DNA from: Acinetobacter sp. ANC 4173
GTDB taxonomy: Bacteria; Pseudomonadota; Gammaproteobacteria; Pseudomonadales; Moraxellaceae
NCBI RefSeq assembly: GCF_004331255.1
Contig: NZ_SJOF01000011.1
Span: 1-64,000 of the forward strand
DNA length: 64,000 nucleotides
Direction: 5' to 3'
Shown here piece by piece: positions 17,903 to 28,061 of the stretch. Numbering within the stretch: the first letter of the stretch is position 1; each line of letters begins with the position of its first letter. The translations under genes were made by a program, and so were the position numbers. The notes beneath the pieces were generated by a model. It was not told the DNA's origin. It saw only the letters and a program-made list of their open reading frames with translations, and ran no database searches.

Positions 17903-19276
17903 TTACTGCCATTGCAATTGTTCACGTAAACTCACCACTTCACCAATAATGGTTAAAGTCGGTGCTTGAATATGATGTTCGCTTACTTTACTCGCAATAT
18001 CCGCTAATGTGCCTACAACAACTTTCTGTTCAGGTGTTGTGCCTTTAGAAATTAAAGCAACAGGCATAGTAGAGCGTTGTCCATGAGCAATTAATTGCTG
18101 ACAGGTATTTTCCAACCCAACCAAGCCCATGTACAACACCAAAGTTTGATTTTCATAGACTAGCTCATCCCAAGGTAACTCAGGCGAACCTTCTTTGAGA
18201 TGCCCTGTTAAGAAACGGACACTTTGCGCATAATCACGATGCGTCAGTGGTATACCTGCATACGCTGAACAACCTGATGCTGCAGTAATCCCTGGTACCA
18301 CTTGGAAGGTAATACCTGCATCAAACAACTCTTGAATTTCTTCGCCACCGCGACCAAAAATAAATGGATCACCACCTTTTAGCCGACAAACACGTTTGCC
18401 TTGACTCGCATATTTGACCAATAATGCATTAATGCCTTCTTGGGGTACTGAATGATTAGAGCGAGCTTTGCCTACATAGATTTTTTCTGCATCACGACGA
18501 CATAAATCCATAATCGGCTGTGATACCAAGCGATCATAAATGACCACATCCGCTTGTTGCATTAAGCGTAATGCTTTTAAGGTCAAGAGTTCAGGATCAC
18601 CAGGTCCAGCACCGACCAAATAGACTTCACCTTTTGGAGTTTTCCATTCTTGCAGCGCCAGCTCAATCAGTTGATCGGCTTCAGCCTCATTACCATTAAA
18701 CACCTGCTCTTTGAGTGGACTTGCATACAAGTCTTCCCAAAAAATGCGACGCTCATCTGGATTGGTAATTTTTTGCTTTACTGTCGCGCGCCATTTACCC
18801 GAAAACTCCGCCAGCTTACCCATTCCATGCGGAATTAAGGTTTCCAACTGCGTCCGAATTTGACGAGATAAAACTGGAGAGGTGCCATTGCTTGCCACAG
18901 AAATAATCAGTGGTGAGCGATCAATAATGGCAGGGACCATAAAACGACAATGGGGTAGATCATCTACACTATTGACCAACACCTTTTCAGCTTCACAGGC
19001 TTTAAACACCTGCTGATTGACAGCACGATCATTGGTCGCCGCGATTACGAGGCGATAATCGCGTAAATTGACCTGTTGCTGAAAGTCTTCGGCAATATAC
19101 TGGCCTTGAGTTTGCTCAAGCAATGCCAATAAATCAGGTTCAATTTCAGGCGCAATTACATGCAGAATTGCCCCTGCTTTGGCTAATAAAACCGCTTTAC
19201 GGTAAGCGATACGCCCACCACCGACAATCAGACATGGTTGCTGTTGCAGCTTTAAAGAGATTGGAAATATTTCCAC
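17903..19276 (-). CDS. cysG: Siroheme synthase (trifunctional CysG)
   Basis: Makes siroheme, the cofactor of sulfite and nitrite reductases, from uroporphyrinogen III. The 457-residue length is that of E. coli CysG. The N-terminal half has the Rossmann GGGRIAYRKA of the dehydrogenase/ferrochelatase module. The C-terminal half from about 217 is the SAM-dependent methyltransferase, with VGAGPGDPELLTLKA, RLKGGDPFIFGRGGEE and PGITAASGCSAYAGIPLTHRD. serS lies 76 bases upstream on the same strand. Confidence 0.96.
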   Translation of the reverse strand: MEIFPISLKLQQQPCLIVGGGRIAYRKAVLLAKAGAILHVIAPEIEPDLLALLEQTQGQYIAEDFQQQVNLRDYRLVIAATNDRAVNQQVFKACEAEKVLVNSVDDLPHCRFMVPAIIDRSPLIISVASNGTSPVLSRQIRTQLETLIPHGMGKLAEFSGKWRATVKQKITNPDERRIFWEDLYASPLKEQVFNGNEAEADQLIELALQEWKTPKGEVYLVGAGPGDPELLTLKALRLMQQADVVIYDRLVSQPIMDLCRRDAEKIYVGKARSNHSVPQEGINALLVKYASQGKRVCRLKGGDPFIFGRGGEEIQELFDAGITFQVVPGITAASGCSAYAGIPLTHRDYAQSVRFLTGHLKEGSPELPWDELVYENQTLVLYMGLVGLENTCQQLIAHGQRSTMPVALISKGTTPEQKVVVGTLADIASKVSEHHIQAPTLTIIGEVVSLREQLQWQ

Positions 19277-19352
19277 GGAATACCTCTAATATTTACATCT
19301 GATCGTCTTAAAGCAATTTTCATGCACAAATGTACACCCATCGAAAAATTAA

Positions 19353-20636
<1,284 letters not shown>

Positions 20637-20753
20637 CTAAAGAAAAAAACTGGCTATAGTGTAAGCTGTTCATACTAAAAAATACAGTCGGCAACGTTCA
20701 AGCGCCACCACATTCAGGCAATAATCCATCAATTAGGCTTATTCATGTGTATT

Positions 20754-21551
20754 TTAATGCTCAGGGTATTGCGGTAAGCTTGGTAAATATTCAGGACGTA
20801 CAAATTTTTTCAAACTGTAGTACGGTAGTGTCAATTCACTCATACCTTCAGCATAAGACGCCAACTCATAAAGTGGATATACAAATACCAAACCATTTGC
20901 ACCATAATAGAAGTTATCGCTGAGCTGTAATTTTGTCTTTTCGATATTATGTTCTTGCAGCCAATTTATATTATTGTCATAGAGCGCATCTAAAACTTGT
21001 GCGTCAACACCTTTAATTAAAACATCTTGCAGGGCTAAACGCTTTTTCTTGTTCAGATCAAAATTCACGAATTCTTGATGGTACATGCCATGTGCCGCTC
21101 CAGCAGAATAACTATAACTCTGCATGGCAAACGTTGCGAAATTATCGTTTTGCCCTACATAACGCACATAGGTTGAACTTTGATTTAAACCTGGCTGAGT
21201 ACCTTCTTCGATACGTACTTTTTGATTGGGCTGATCCGAAAATGCAATTGGATCGGCTTTTTTAATCCGATCCATGAAATACTGATCAATCCATTTAAAA
21301 TTGGTTTCAACCGTTTGAATATCATATTGCGTACAACCTTCCGCTTCACACGCTTCGGGTTTAGCCAATTTGACTGCGACTACTTTTGCCTGAATTGCAG
21401 GAATAACTTGAGCCATCGATGCTTCTGGTGCTGTAGTTTTGGCTTCCACAGATTTCTGTGAGGTATCCTTAGGCTGACAACCCGTAAATAAAATTACTGA
21501 ACATAACAGGGGTAAAACTAAATTTCGTTGTTTTAATTGGAAAGTATTCAT
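20754..21551 (-). CDS. Lipoprotein with DUF3298 (RsiV-like) domain
   Basis: 265 residues with a type II signal peptide ending in the lipobox LFTGC (Cys25), so it is probably anchored in the outer membrane. The C-terminal half (SYSYSAGAAHGMYHQEFVNFDL..., NFYYGANGLVFVYPLYELASYAEG..., LPYYSLKKFV) matches the DUF3298 pattern found in RsiV-type anti-sigma factors and many periplasmic proteins. Two Cys (in PEACEAEGCTQY) may form a disulfide. No enzymatic function is known. Confidence 0.8.
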   Translation of the reverse strand: MNTFQLKQRNLVLPLLCSVILFTGCQPKDTSQKSVEAKTTAPEASMAQVIPAIQAKVVAVKLAKPEACEAEGCTQYDIQTVETNFKWIDQYFMDRIKKADPIAFSDQPNQKVRIEEGTQPGLNQSSTYVRYVGQNDNFATFAMQSYSYSAGAAHGMYHQEFVNFDLNKKKRLALQDVLIKGVDAQVLDALYDNNINWLQEHNIEKTKLQLSDNFYYGANGLVFVYPLYELASYAEGMSELTLPYYSLKKFVRPEYLPSLPQYPEH

Positions 21552-21700
21552 AAATAAACCTTATATTCGGTATCTTCAAGCAATGTATTTCACTATACAA
21601 ACTCTCACTTGAAGATGAAATTACAAAATGTAGCCCAACGTATTGACTACTTATTCAAATGAATATTTCAATCGGAAGCATTTATTGGATTGTAAATGTA

Positions 21701-21730
21701 AAAAAATGCAGCACTTAGGCTGCATTTTTT
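21701..21730 (-). terminator. Terminator after lolA
   Basis: AAAAAATGCAGC (21701-21712) pairs with GCTGCATTTTTT (21719-21730). On the minus strand it follows lolA by about 30 bases and is U-rich in both directions. Confidence 0.88.
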
Positions 21731-21761
21731 ATCATTCGTCATTTAATAGAGATTTTCAGAT

Positions 21762-22460
21762 TTATTGATCAATAATATCTGTGCCCTTCGGTGGGGTAAA
21801 ATTAAAAGTCGATGCAGGAATTGCCGCATTCACCTTAACATTATTAAATTTTACATAGGTCGTTTGACCCAATGAATCTTGTAAGATCATCAAATTCGGG
21901 GCTTTATTCACACCAAAACTAATGGTTAAGCTTTGGAAGGCACCATCATCACTTTTCGGATAAAGCGTGTAATAGGTTTTGCCTTTATTGGGTTGAGTGA
22001 CACGGTAAGACTGCATAATCTGGTTGGTATTACCCGATAATAACAACGCTGGGGTATTTGCAACTTGCTCATCTAAACTTTGACGAACCGCTTGTTGTAA
22101 GTCTGGGTCGTAAATCCACACTGTTTTACCTGAAGTCACGATGGTTTGTTTTGCAGGCGTGGTCGTTTCCCAATAGAATTTCCCTGGACGTGCAACTTTC
22201 ATTGTCCCTTTAAAGGTTTGATTCATGTGTTGCGCAGTTAAGCCCTTTTTTTGTGTCTTGTTAGCACCACTTGAAGCTTTTGTTGTTTGCTCAAAATTAG
22301 CCGATAAACTTTGAATACCACTTAACTGCTTAACCAAGTTTGCAGTTGCTTGTTGCTCCGATGCCGCTACAGGCGCTGCAAAAACAGTAGTACTCATCAT
22401 CGGTGCGAGTGTCGCTGCACCCAATGCTATAGCACACATGGTTTTACGAAGCATATTCAT
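21762..22460 (-). CDS. lolA: Outer-membrane lipoprotein carrier LolA
   Basis: Periplasmic chaperone carrying lipoproteins from LolCDE to LolB. 232 residues from the ATG at 22460, which has GGTGATG just upstream; the longer frame to 22508 has no ribosome site. A Sec signal peptide ends near VFAAPVAA. The body has the LolA pattern: GIQSLSANFEQTT, KGTMKVARPGKFYWETTTPAKQTIVTSGKTVWIYDPDLQQAV. An 18-residue Lys/Gln-rich insertion (SGANKTQKKGLTAQHMNQ) lies early in the fold. Confidence 0.92.
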   Translation of the reverse strand: MNMLRKTMCAIALGAATLAPMMSTTVFAAPVAASEQQATANLVKQLSGIQSLSANFEQTTKASSGANKTQKKGLTAQHMNQTFKGTMKVARPGKFYWETTTPAKQTIVTSGKTVWIYDPDLQQAVRQSLDEQVANTPALLLSGNTNQIMQSYRVTQPNKGKTYYTLYPKSDDGAFQSLTISFGVNKAPNLMILQDSLGQTTYVKFNNVKVNAAIPASTFNFTPPKGTDIIDQ

Positions 22461-22622
22461 GTCATCACCTTTTTTATTTGCTATTTCGCAATCTATTGAA
22501 AGCCACATATTAAACCAAATTCAGTGGCTAATAATTGAGAAAATAAGAAGATTTGTATAAATATTAATGTTTAATGTAGTGCTACATTCATCATGATGAA
22601 GAGCTTTTTTTAGCTCATATGC

Positions 22623-22651
22623 AAAAAAGCCCCTGAAGTTCAGGAGCTTTT
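22623..22651 (-). terminator. Terminator of the collagen-like gene
   Basis: AAAAGC.CCTGAA pairs with TTCAGG.GCTTTT across a single mismatch. Read on the minus strand it ends in a U-tract about 30 bases after the stop codon at 22681. Confidence 0.8.
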
Positions 22652-22680
22652 CTGCTTGAGCTACTAAGATCAATTTACAC

Positions 22681-23700
22681 TTATTTCCATTGGTAGCCTA
22701 CAGAAGCACCACCACCAAAATCACCTTGGCTATTACCTGTCAACGCAACTTTATAAACATATTTATTATTTTCAGTCACACCACTTACACCGAAGGCATA
22801 ACCTTGCTCACCTTCCCAGAACCCAACACCACCGCTTACCATACTCATACCTGCTTCAGTCGGTTGCGGTAAAGAAGCAATTGCGATACTAGAAGCTACA
22901 GCAGCATATGTCCGATCTTCCAAATCCCGTAAGTCCCGATTCAATGCATTCACTCGACTATCAGTATAAGTCTTTGCTTCATTTAAAATAACAGTGTCTG
23001 CTGCAGCCATTTCCTCTGGGGTGATGCCATTTGTACCATCTGCACCTTTCAGACTTGCTAACCATTGAGTAACAGTTCCATCAAAACCATCGTTTAATGC
23101 TACCTGATAAGCACTAATACCATTGGCTCCTGTAGTACCAGTTATACCCTGAATGCCTTGTATACCCTGAATGCCTTGTTCACCCTGAATGCCTTGTTCA
23201 CCCTGAATGCCTTGTTCACCCTGAATGCCTTGTTCACCCTGAATGCCTTGTTCACCCTGAATGCCTTGTTCACCCTGAATGCCTTGTTCACCTTGAATGC
23301 CTTGTTCACCCTGAATGCCTTGTTCACCCTCAAGACTTTCAAGCCACTCTGTTTCAGTTCCTACAAAGCCATTATTCACTGCAACTTGATATGCACTATC
23401 TCCAGCAGGACCAGTTGGTCCTGGTATTCCACTCCCAGGACAACTACCTGTATCTTGATTAGAATTACACGAAGTTGCAAAAACATTTGTATTCGCTGTC
23501 ATTAAAATTGCACTTAAAAGAAGCACTTGCACAGCAATTTTTTGTTTGCAAAGATAATGATTTGGCTCAAGGGTTTGTAGATTGATTGCAGCCGATACTG
23601 TAGTACTAATATGAGTTTGTTCTTTTTGTAGCTTATTTTCTAAGGCTTTCGTCATTTGACTATTCGGAACACCAAAGACATTTTGATTTAATTTTTTCAT
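22681..23700 (-). CDS. Collagen-like trimeric autotransporter (YadA-type anchor)
   Basis: About 339 residues; GAAGGA precedes the ATG. An unusually long N-terminal region (about 52 residues) comes before a hydrophobic signal core ending near NVFAT. A short GPTGPAG stretch leads to SAYQVAVNNGFVGTETEWLESLEG, then about nine GEQGIQ units plus GIQGIQGITGTTGANG (Gly-x-y collagen repeat). The flanking motif then recurs as SAYQVALNDGFDGTVTQWLASLKG. A heptad-like stalk (about 225-262) and a C-terminal YadA-like barrel (AAVASSIAIASLPQPTEAG...GGGASVGYQWK) complete it. It is likely a surface adhesin. Confidence 0.85.
   Translation of the reverse strand: MKKLNQNVFGVPNSQMTKALENKLQKEQTHISTTVSAAINLQTLEPNHYLCKQKIAVQVLLLSAILMTANTNVFATSCNSNQDTGSCPGSGIPGPTGPAGDSAYQVAVNNGFVGTETEWLESLEGEQGIQGEQGIQGEQGIQGEQGIQGEQGIQGEQGIQGEQGIQGEQGIQGEQGIQGIQGIQGITGTTGANGISAYQVALNDGFDGTVTQWLASLKGADGTNGITPEEMAAADTVILNEAKTYTDSRVNALNRDLRDLEDRTYAAVASSIAIASLPQPTEAGMSMVSGGVGFWEGEQGYAFGVSGVTENNKYVYKVALTGNSQGDFGGGASVGYQWK
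23144..23330 (-). repeat. 18-bp tandem repeat encoding GEQGIQ
   Basis: Ten consecutive 18-base units are visible. On the plus strand the core is CACCCTGAATGCCTTGTT. Nine units encode GEQGIQ, and the one nearest 23144 encodes GIQGIQ. One unit has a silent C-to-T change. The length is a multiple of three, so gain or loss of units keeps the frame. Confidence 0.95.
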
Positions 23701-23886
23701 GTCCTTCTTCCTTATCCTTCTCCTATTTCATCCATTACACGCCCAAAATAGTGTGACGTACATCACTGTTTTTTGGTATTTTGCGACCATTAATAGCTTA
23801 AAAAGAAAGAGTGTGGTGAAGAACAATGCTACAGTTCATCTTTTGGCTGAAATCATTTTTAGAAAAATTCATTTTAAAAAAATATA

Positions 23887-23917
23887 AAAAAAACCCGCAT
23901 AAAATGCGGGTTTTTTT
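23887..23917 (-). terminator. Terminator after rpmA
   Basis: CCCGCAT (23894-23900) pairs with ATGCGGG (23904-23910), flanked by A- and T-tracts. It lies 14 bases beyond the rpmA stop on the minus strand. Confidence 0.9.
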
Positions 23918-23930
23918 GAACTTTTAAAAC

Positions 23931-24188
23931 TTATGCAGTTTCAACAGTTACATAGCGACGGCCAAATTGACCTTTCACTTCAAACTTAATTACGCCGTCA
24001 GCAGTAGCAAATAAAGTATGGTCACGGCCCATACCCACATTTGCACCAGCGTGGAATTCTGTACCACGTTGACGAACGATAATGTTACCAGCAGTCACAG
24101 CTTGACCACCGTACATTTTAACACCTAACATCTTAGGATTTGAGTCACGACCGTTCTTAGTCGAGCCACCGGCTTTTTTAGATGCCAT
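23931..24188 (-). CDS. rpmA: 50S ribosomal protein L27
   Basis: 85 residues beginning [16 protein letters not shown], the flexible N-terminus that reaches toward the peptidyl-transferase centre. The body [34 protein letters not shown] is typical. There is no Firmicutes-type N-terminal cleavage extension. It follows rplU by 19 bases in the usual rplU-rpmA operon. Confidence 0.97.
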   Translation of the reverse strand: MASKKAGGSTKNGRDSNPKMLGVKMYGGQAVTAGNIIVRQRGTEFHAGANVGMGRDHTLFATADGVIKFEVKGQFGRRYVTVETA

Positions 24189-24207
24189 GTCTATATACTC
24201 CTAGTGA

Positions 24208-24519
24208 TTAGCCTGCGATCGCAGTAATTTTCAACTCGGTAAACCATTGACGGTGACCTTGTTGTTTACGGTAATGTTTACGACGACGCATTTTAACAAT
24301 ACGGATTTTGTCGTGACGACCATGACCAACCACTTCTGCAGTTACTTTCGCGCCAGCTACAACTGGAGCACCGATTTGAATGCTTTCGCCATTCACAACC
24401 ATTAATACGTCATCAAACGTAATAGTCGCGCCAGTTTCAGCTTTCAATAATTCAACTTTAAGGGTTTCACCCTCAACTACACGGTGCTGTTTACCACCGC
24501 TTTGGATTACTGCGTACAT
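24208..24519 (-). CDS. rplU: 50S ribosomal protein L21
   Basis: 103 residues beginning [23 protein letters not shown], with the C-terminal [23 protein letters not shown] that contacts 23S rRNA. ATG at 24519 has TTGGAG just upstream. The open frame continues to 24660, but those codons lie in the leader and promoter. First gene of rplU-rpmA. Confidence 0.97.
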   Translation of the reverse strand: MYAVIQSGGKQHRVVEGETLKVELLKAETGATITFDDVLMVVNGESIQIGAPVVAGAKVTAEVVGHGRHDKIRIVKMRRRKHYRKQQGHRQWFTELKITAIAG

Positions 24520-24608
24520 AATGTACTCCAACTTGCCCGTGTCGCCGTGTCGATAAAGGGATATATCGAACTTAAAACGACCGCCACTGGGGTTATATAA
24601 GGCGACAG

Positions 24609-24637
24609 ATTTTAAGTGATTATTGCATAAACAACAA
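24609..24637 (-). promoter_or_regulatory. Probable sigma-70 promoter of rplU-rpmA
   Basis: On the minus strand, TTGTTG (24632-24637) and TAAAAT (24609-24614) are separated by 17 bases. Transcription would start near 24602, about 80 bases before the rplU ATG. The hairpin at 24649-24677 lies immediately upstream. Confidence 0.45.
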
Positions 24638-24648
24638 GCCATCTTCAC

Positions 24649-24677
24649 AAAAAAAACCAAACTTAGCCCTAAGTTTG
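24649..24677 (-). terminator. Orphan minus-strand terminator upstream of rplU
   Basis: CAAACTTAG (24658-24666) pairs with CTAAGTTTG (24669-24677), and on the minus strand the stem is followed by eight U's (24649-24656). No minus-strand gene lies upstream of it, since ispB is divergent. Confidence 0.65.
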
Positions 24678-24877
24678 CTTTAAAGCCTCAACATGCTAAA
24701 TTAAAATAGAATGAAACACATACGACTGTGTAATAAACAATAGATTTTTAAAATCAATTCGCTACTATAGTCAGCAGATACATTTTTGATGTCATCCAAA
24801 ACGTCGTTTAGGTGTCTATGGTAATCAACCAATCCAAATTATCGCACATCGGAAATCTTGTTTACGGTGTCATTTTT

Positions 24878-24906
24878 TTGATTCTAATTTTTGATTACAC
24901 TACAAA
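24878..24906 (+). promoter_or_regulatory. Possible promoter of ispB
   Basis: TTGATT (24878-24883) and TACAAA (24901-24906) are separated by 17 bases, about 50 bases before the ispB start. A weaker alternative is TTGCTT...TGCTAAATT near 24675-24702. Confidence 0.35.
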
Positions 24907-24958
24907 TAATGACGCTACCGTTGAAAACATCACTTAACCAATAGAGGTTTCTATTCCT

Positions 24959-25936
24959 ATGTCTATCGATTTTAAGCAAGATATTCTCGCCCCTGTAGCT
25001 CAAGACTTTGCTGAGATGGACACATTTATTAATGAAGGAATTACCTCTAAAGTGGCATTAGTGATGGCAGTCAGTAAACATGTGGTTGAAGCAGGCGGAA
25101 AACGTATGCGCCCAATTATGTGCTTACTTGCAGCCAAAGCCTGCGGTGCTGAAGATTTAGCACAACAACGAAAATTGGCTGCCATTATTGAAATGTTGCA
25201 CACTGCAACGCTTGTGCATGATGATGTTGTCGATGAGTCTGGTTTACGTCGTGGCCGCCCAACCGCAAATGCAACATGGAATAATCAAACTGCGGTTTTA
25301 GTCGGTGATTTTCTAATTTCACGTTCTTTCGACTTACTGGTCGATTTGAACAATATGACGCTATTAAAAGACTTTTCTACAGGAACCTGTGAAATTGCTG
25401 AAGGTGAAGTGTTACAACTACAAGCTCAACACCAGCCTGATACCAATGAACAAACGTACTTAGATATTATTCATGGCAAAACTTCGCGTTTGTTTGAGCT
25501 GGCGACTGAAGGGGCTGCGATCCTGACAGGTACACCAGAATACCGTGAACCTCTTAGAAAATTTGCTGGTCATTTTGGTAATGCCTTCCAAATTATTGAT
25601 GACATTTTAGATTACACCTCTGATGCTGAAACACTGGGTAAAAATATTGGCGATGATTTAATGGAAGGTAAACCGACTTTGCCACTCATCTCTGCACTAC
25701 AACACACCACAGGCGAGCAACACCAAATCATTCGTAAGAGTATTGCAACAGGTGGTACAGCACAACTCGATCAAGTGATCGAAATCGTACAACAGTCTGG
25801 CGCTTTGGATTATTGTCGTAAACGCGCTACTGAAGAAACTGAAGCTGCGTTAACAGCACTTATGGCTTTGCCTGATACACAATATCGTCAAGCATTATCT
25901 AATTTGGCACAATTGGCTTTACACCGAATTCAATAA
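24959..25936 (+). CDS. ispB: Long-chain polyprenyl diphosphate synthase (octaprenyl/nonaprenyl)
   Basis: Elongates farnesyl diphosphate with isopentenyl diphosphate to make the ubiquinone side chain. 325 residues, all-helical. The first Asp-rich motif is HDDVVDESGLRRGRPT (about 84-99) and the second is IIDDILDYTSDAETLGKNIGDDLMEGKPTLPL. The small residues before the first motif fit a long-chain synthase. Acinetobacter makes ubiquinone-9, so a C45 product is possible. It is divergent from rplU, the usual arrangement in gamma-proteobacteria. Confidence 0.93.
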   Translation: MSIDFKQDILAPVAQDFAEMDTFINEGITSKVALVMAVSKHVVEAGGKRMRPIMCLLAAKACGAEDLAQQRKLAAIIEMLHTATLVHDDVVDESGLRRGRPTANATWNNQTAVLVGDFLISRSFDLLVDLNNMTLLKDFSTGTCEIAEGEVLQLQAQHQPDTNEQTYLDIIHGKTSRLFELATEGAAILTGTPEYREPLRKFAGHFGNAFQIIDDILDYTSDAETLGKNIGDDLMEGKPTLPLISALQHTTGEQHQIIRKSIATGGTAQLDQVIEIVQQSGALDYCRKRATEETEAALTALMALPDTQYRQALSNLAQLALHRIQ

Positions 25937-25957
25937 AGTAGACTTACTTATTTGCTT

Positions 25958-28009
25958 ATGCATATACAATTTAATGATGTATTGCGGAACATGCAGCAAC
26001 AGCTTGAGCTTTCTCAGGCTGTTGATGATGTTTTGCTGATTGAACTGGTCAATCACATTCGACCCAGTGACAGTAAGAACATAGAAGAAATAGAACAAAA
26101 ATTTCAGCAGTTTATTCAAATCCTTTTACTTACACCCCATGCTGCAATTACCTTACAAAGTTTTCTTCTCCGCCTGATCAATCAATACAAACAAACCAGT
26201 TTATTTGCCGATACAGGCATTTTATCGCTTGATGGTGTTTGGAATCAGTTGGCTCAGCGTGTAGGTGCTCACTTTTTACCCTTAATCCATGATGAAACCC
26301 AACTTCAAGAATTGGTTCGACGAGTGTTTCATCAGCCGAATGATCAATACTGGCTAGATCAAGTTTCTGAAAAAAATTGGCAGCAGTTATTTCAACTCTT
26401 AAATCAAGGACATGGCAATCAGAAAGAAAAGCTTAAAATTAAAAGTGAACTGATTAAAGCAATTACCGTAATTTCATATCGAATTAGTGGCATTGGCTTA
26501 TACCCTGAATTTATTAATGCGCAACCTGAACTGACGGAATACGAATCTCCATTTTTAGTACAAAATCGTGAGATTATTGAATTTATTCAGCATTATAAAA
26601 AATTGCATCAAAATCGGGACGAATTAGCTGTCATTGCGCCACCCGATGCTTCACAAGCATTGGTCATGATTGATCAATGTCGAGAAGTGGTGTTAAAAAT
26701 TCGACGTGCCACGAAAAGAATTGGGGTGAGTATTAGCCTCACCTATTTGCTCTCATTATTAGAGCAATGCCTTGATCGGGTTGAACTACTTCTGCAATTG
26801 ATTGTTGAAGAAGATGAGCTTCGTTACCACGCTATAGGGAGCCTACTCACCGATATTAGCCAAGCGATTTATAATGAACGCAGTGTCCGCGCCTTGTTGG
26901 CCAATAACAGCGAACTGATTGCCTTACAAGTGACTGAAAATGCCAGTAAAACTGGCGAACACTATGTAAGTACGGACAAAAAAAGTTTTTGGTCTATGTA
27001 CCGCTCCGCTGCAGGTGCTGGGGTAATTATTGCCATCATGGCCACCTTAAAAACTTTAGCCTCTCGTGTCGTGATGGCACCCATCATGCAAGCGTTTGTG
27101 TATAGCATGAATTATTCTTTTGGTTTCATGCTTATTCATATTGTGCATTGTACCGTCGCAACCAAACAGCCTGCGATGACCGCTGCCGCACTTGCATCGA
27201 CCGTACAGCATCGCAAAGGCTCTAAGACGGCACAAATTGCTGAATTAGCCGCTTTAATTATTAATATTATTCGCACCCAATTTATTGCAATTATTGGCAA
27301 TATCTCCATTGCTATCCCAACCGCGGGATTGATTGCTTGGTTATGGCAAACCGGATTACATGAACCGCTAATGAATCATGCCAAAGCAGCAAAAACATTA
27401 CATGATTTAAATCCATTTACCTCTTTAGCAATTCCACACGCAGCAATCGCAGGGATCTGTCTGTTCTTATCGGGCTTGATTGCTGGATATTTCGACAATA
27501 TGGCCGTTTACCGAAAAGTAGGACCTAGACTTAAAGCACATCAACAATTGAAATTATATATAGGGCAAGAACGCCTCAATAAGTTTGCAGAATATGTAGA
27601 GCGAAATTTAGGTGCGCTCGCGGGTAATTTTATTTTTGGGATCATGCTCGGCAGTATGGGCACTATAGGTTTTATTTTGGGTCTCCCCTTAGATATCCGA
27701 CATATTGCTTTTGCTTCTGCCAACTTCATACAAGGTCTCATGAATATTAATGATAGCCCTGATATTGGCCTAATTATTGTATCTTTTTTAGGCGTGCTTT
27801 TAATTGGTTTGACCAACTTATTTGTGAGTTTCACACTGACCATTATTGTTGCTTTGAGGGCACGTCGCGTGCGTTTTGAGCAATGGAAACCGTTGGCAAA
27901 ATTAGTACTGACCCACTTTTTAACACGTCCAAGTGATTTCTTTTGGCCACCAAAATCGCCTTTAGTCGTTGACGAAACTACAAATACTCACAAAACTTTA
28001 AGTAAATGA
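25958..28009 (+). CDS. Large membrane protein of the 'site-specific recombinase' (PF10136/Gcr) family
   Basis: 683 residues from ATG 25958. The first 340 residues are soluble and helical. From about 350 there are around six or more hydrophobic segments (YRSAAGAGVIIAIMATL, FVYSMNYSFGFMLIHIVHCTVATKQPAMTAAALA, FIAIIGNISIAIPTAGLIAWLW, and others), ending in a proline-rich tail. The pattern fits the family annotated as site-specific recombinase after Neisseria Gcr, but no tyrosine or serine recombinase active site is visible. The true function is unknown. It starts 21 bases after ispB and is likely co-transcribed. Confidence 0.72.
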   Translation: MHIQFNDVLRNMQQQLELSQAVDDVLLIELVNHIRPSDSKNIEEIEQKFQQFIQILLLTPHAAITLQSFLLRLINQYKQTSLFADTGILSLDGVWNQLAQRVGAHFLPLIHDETQLQELVRRVFHQPNDQYWLDQVSEKNWQQLFQLLNQGHGNQKEKLKIKSELIKAITVISYRISGIGLYPEFINAQPELTEYESPFLVQNREIIEFIQHYKKLHQNRDELAVIAPPDASQALVMIDQCREVVLKIRRATKRIGVSISLTYLLSLLEQCLDRVELLLQLIVEEDELRYHAIGSLLTDISQAIYNERSVRALLANNSELIALQVTENASKTGEHYVSTDKKSFWSMYRSAAGAGVIIAIMATLKTLASRVVMAPIMQAFVYSMNYSFGFMLIHIVHCTVATKQPAMTAAALASTVQHRKGSKTAQIAELAALIINIIRTQFIAIIGNISIAIPTAGLIAWLWQTGLHEPLMNHAKAAKTLHDLNPFTSLAIPHAAIAGICLFLSGLIAGYFDNMAVYRKVGPRLKAHQQLKLYIGQERLNKFAEYVERNLGALAGNFIFGIMLGSMGTIGFILGLPLDIRHIAFASANFIQGLMNINDSPDIGLIIVSFLGVLLIGLTNLFVSFTLTIIVALRARRVRFEQWKPLAKLVLTHFLTRPSDFFWPPKSPLVVDETTNTHKTLSK

Positions 28010-28061
28010 TTTGTTATATTTCCACCTTACTATAGAGAAATTTAACCGAGTTCACGCAGAC

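Noticed and set aside
23144..23330. Regular 18-bp repeats that might look like a CRISPR array
   Set aside because: Units are contiguous without unique spacers and are in frame within a collagen-like gene.
23158..23505. 115-codon plus-strand frame across the collagen-like gene
   Set aside because: It is an antisense shadow of the 18-bp repeat; the minus-strand product has signal, stalk and anchor domains.
25958..28009. Mobile element marked by a site-specific recombinase
   Set aside because: The protein is a membrane-family member without recombinase active-site residues, and no inverted repeats or cargo surround it.
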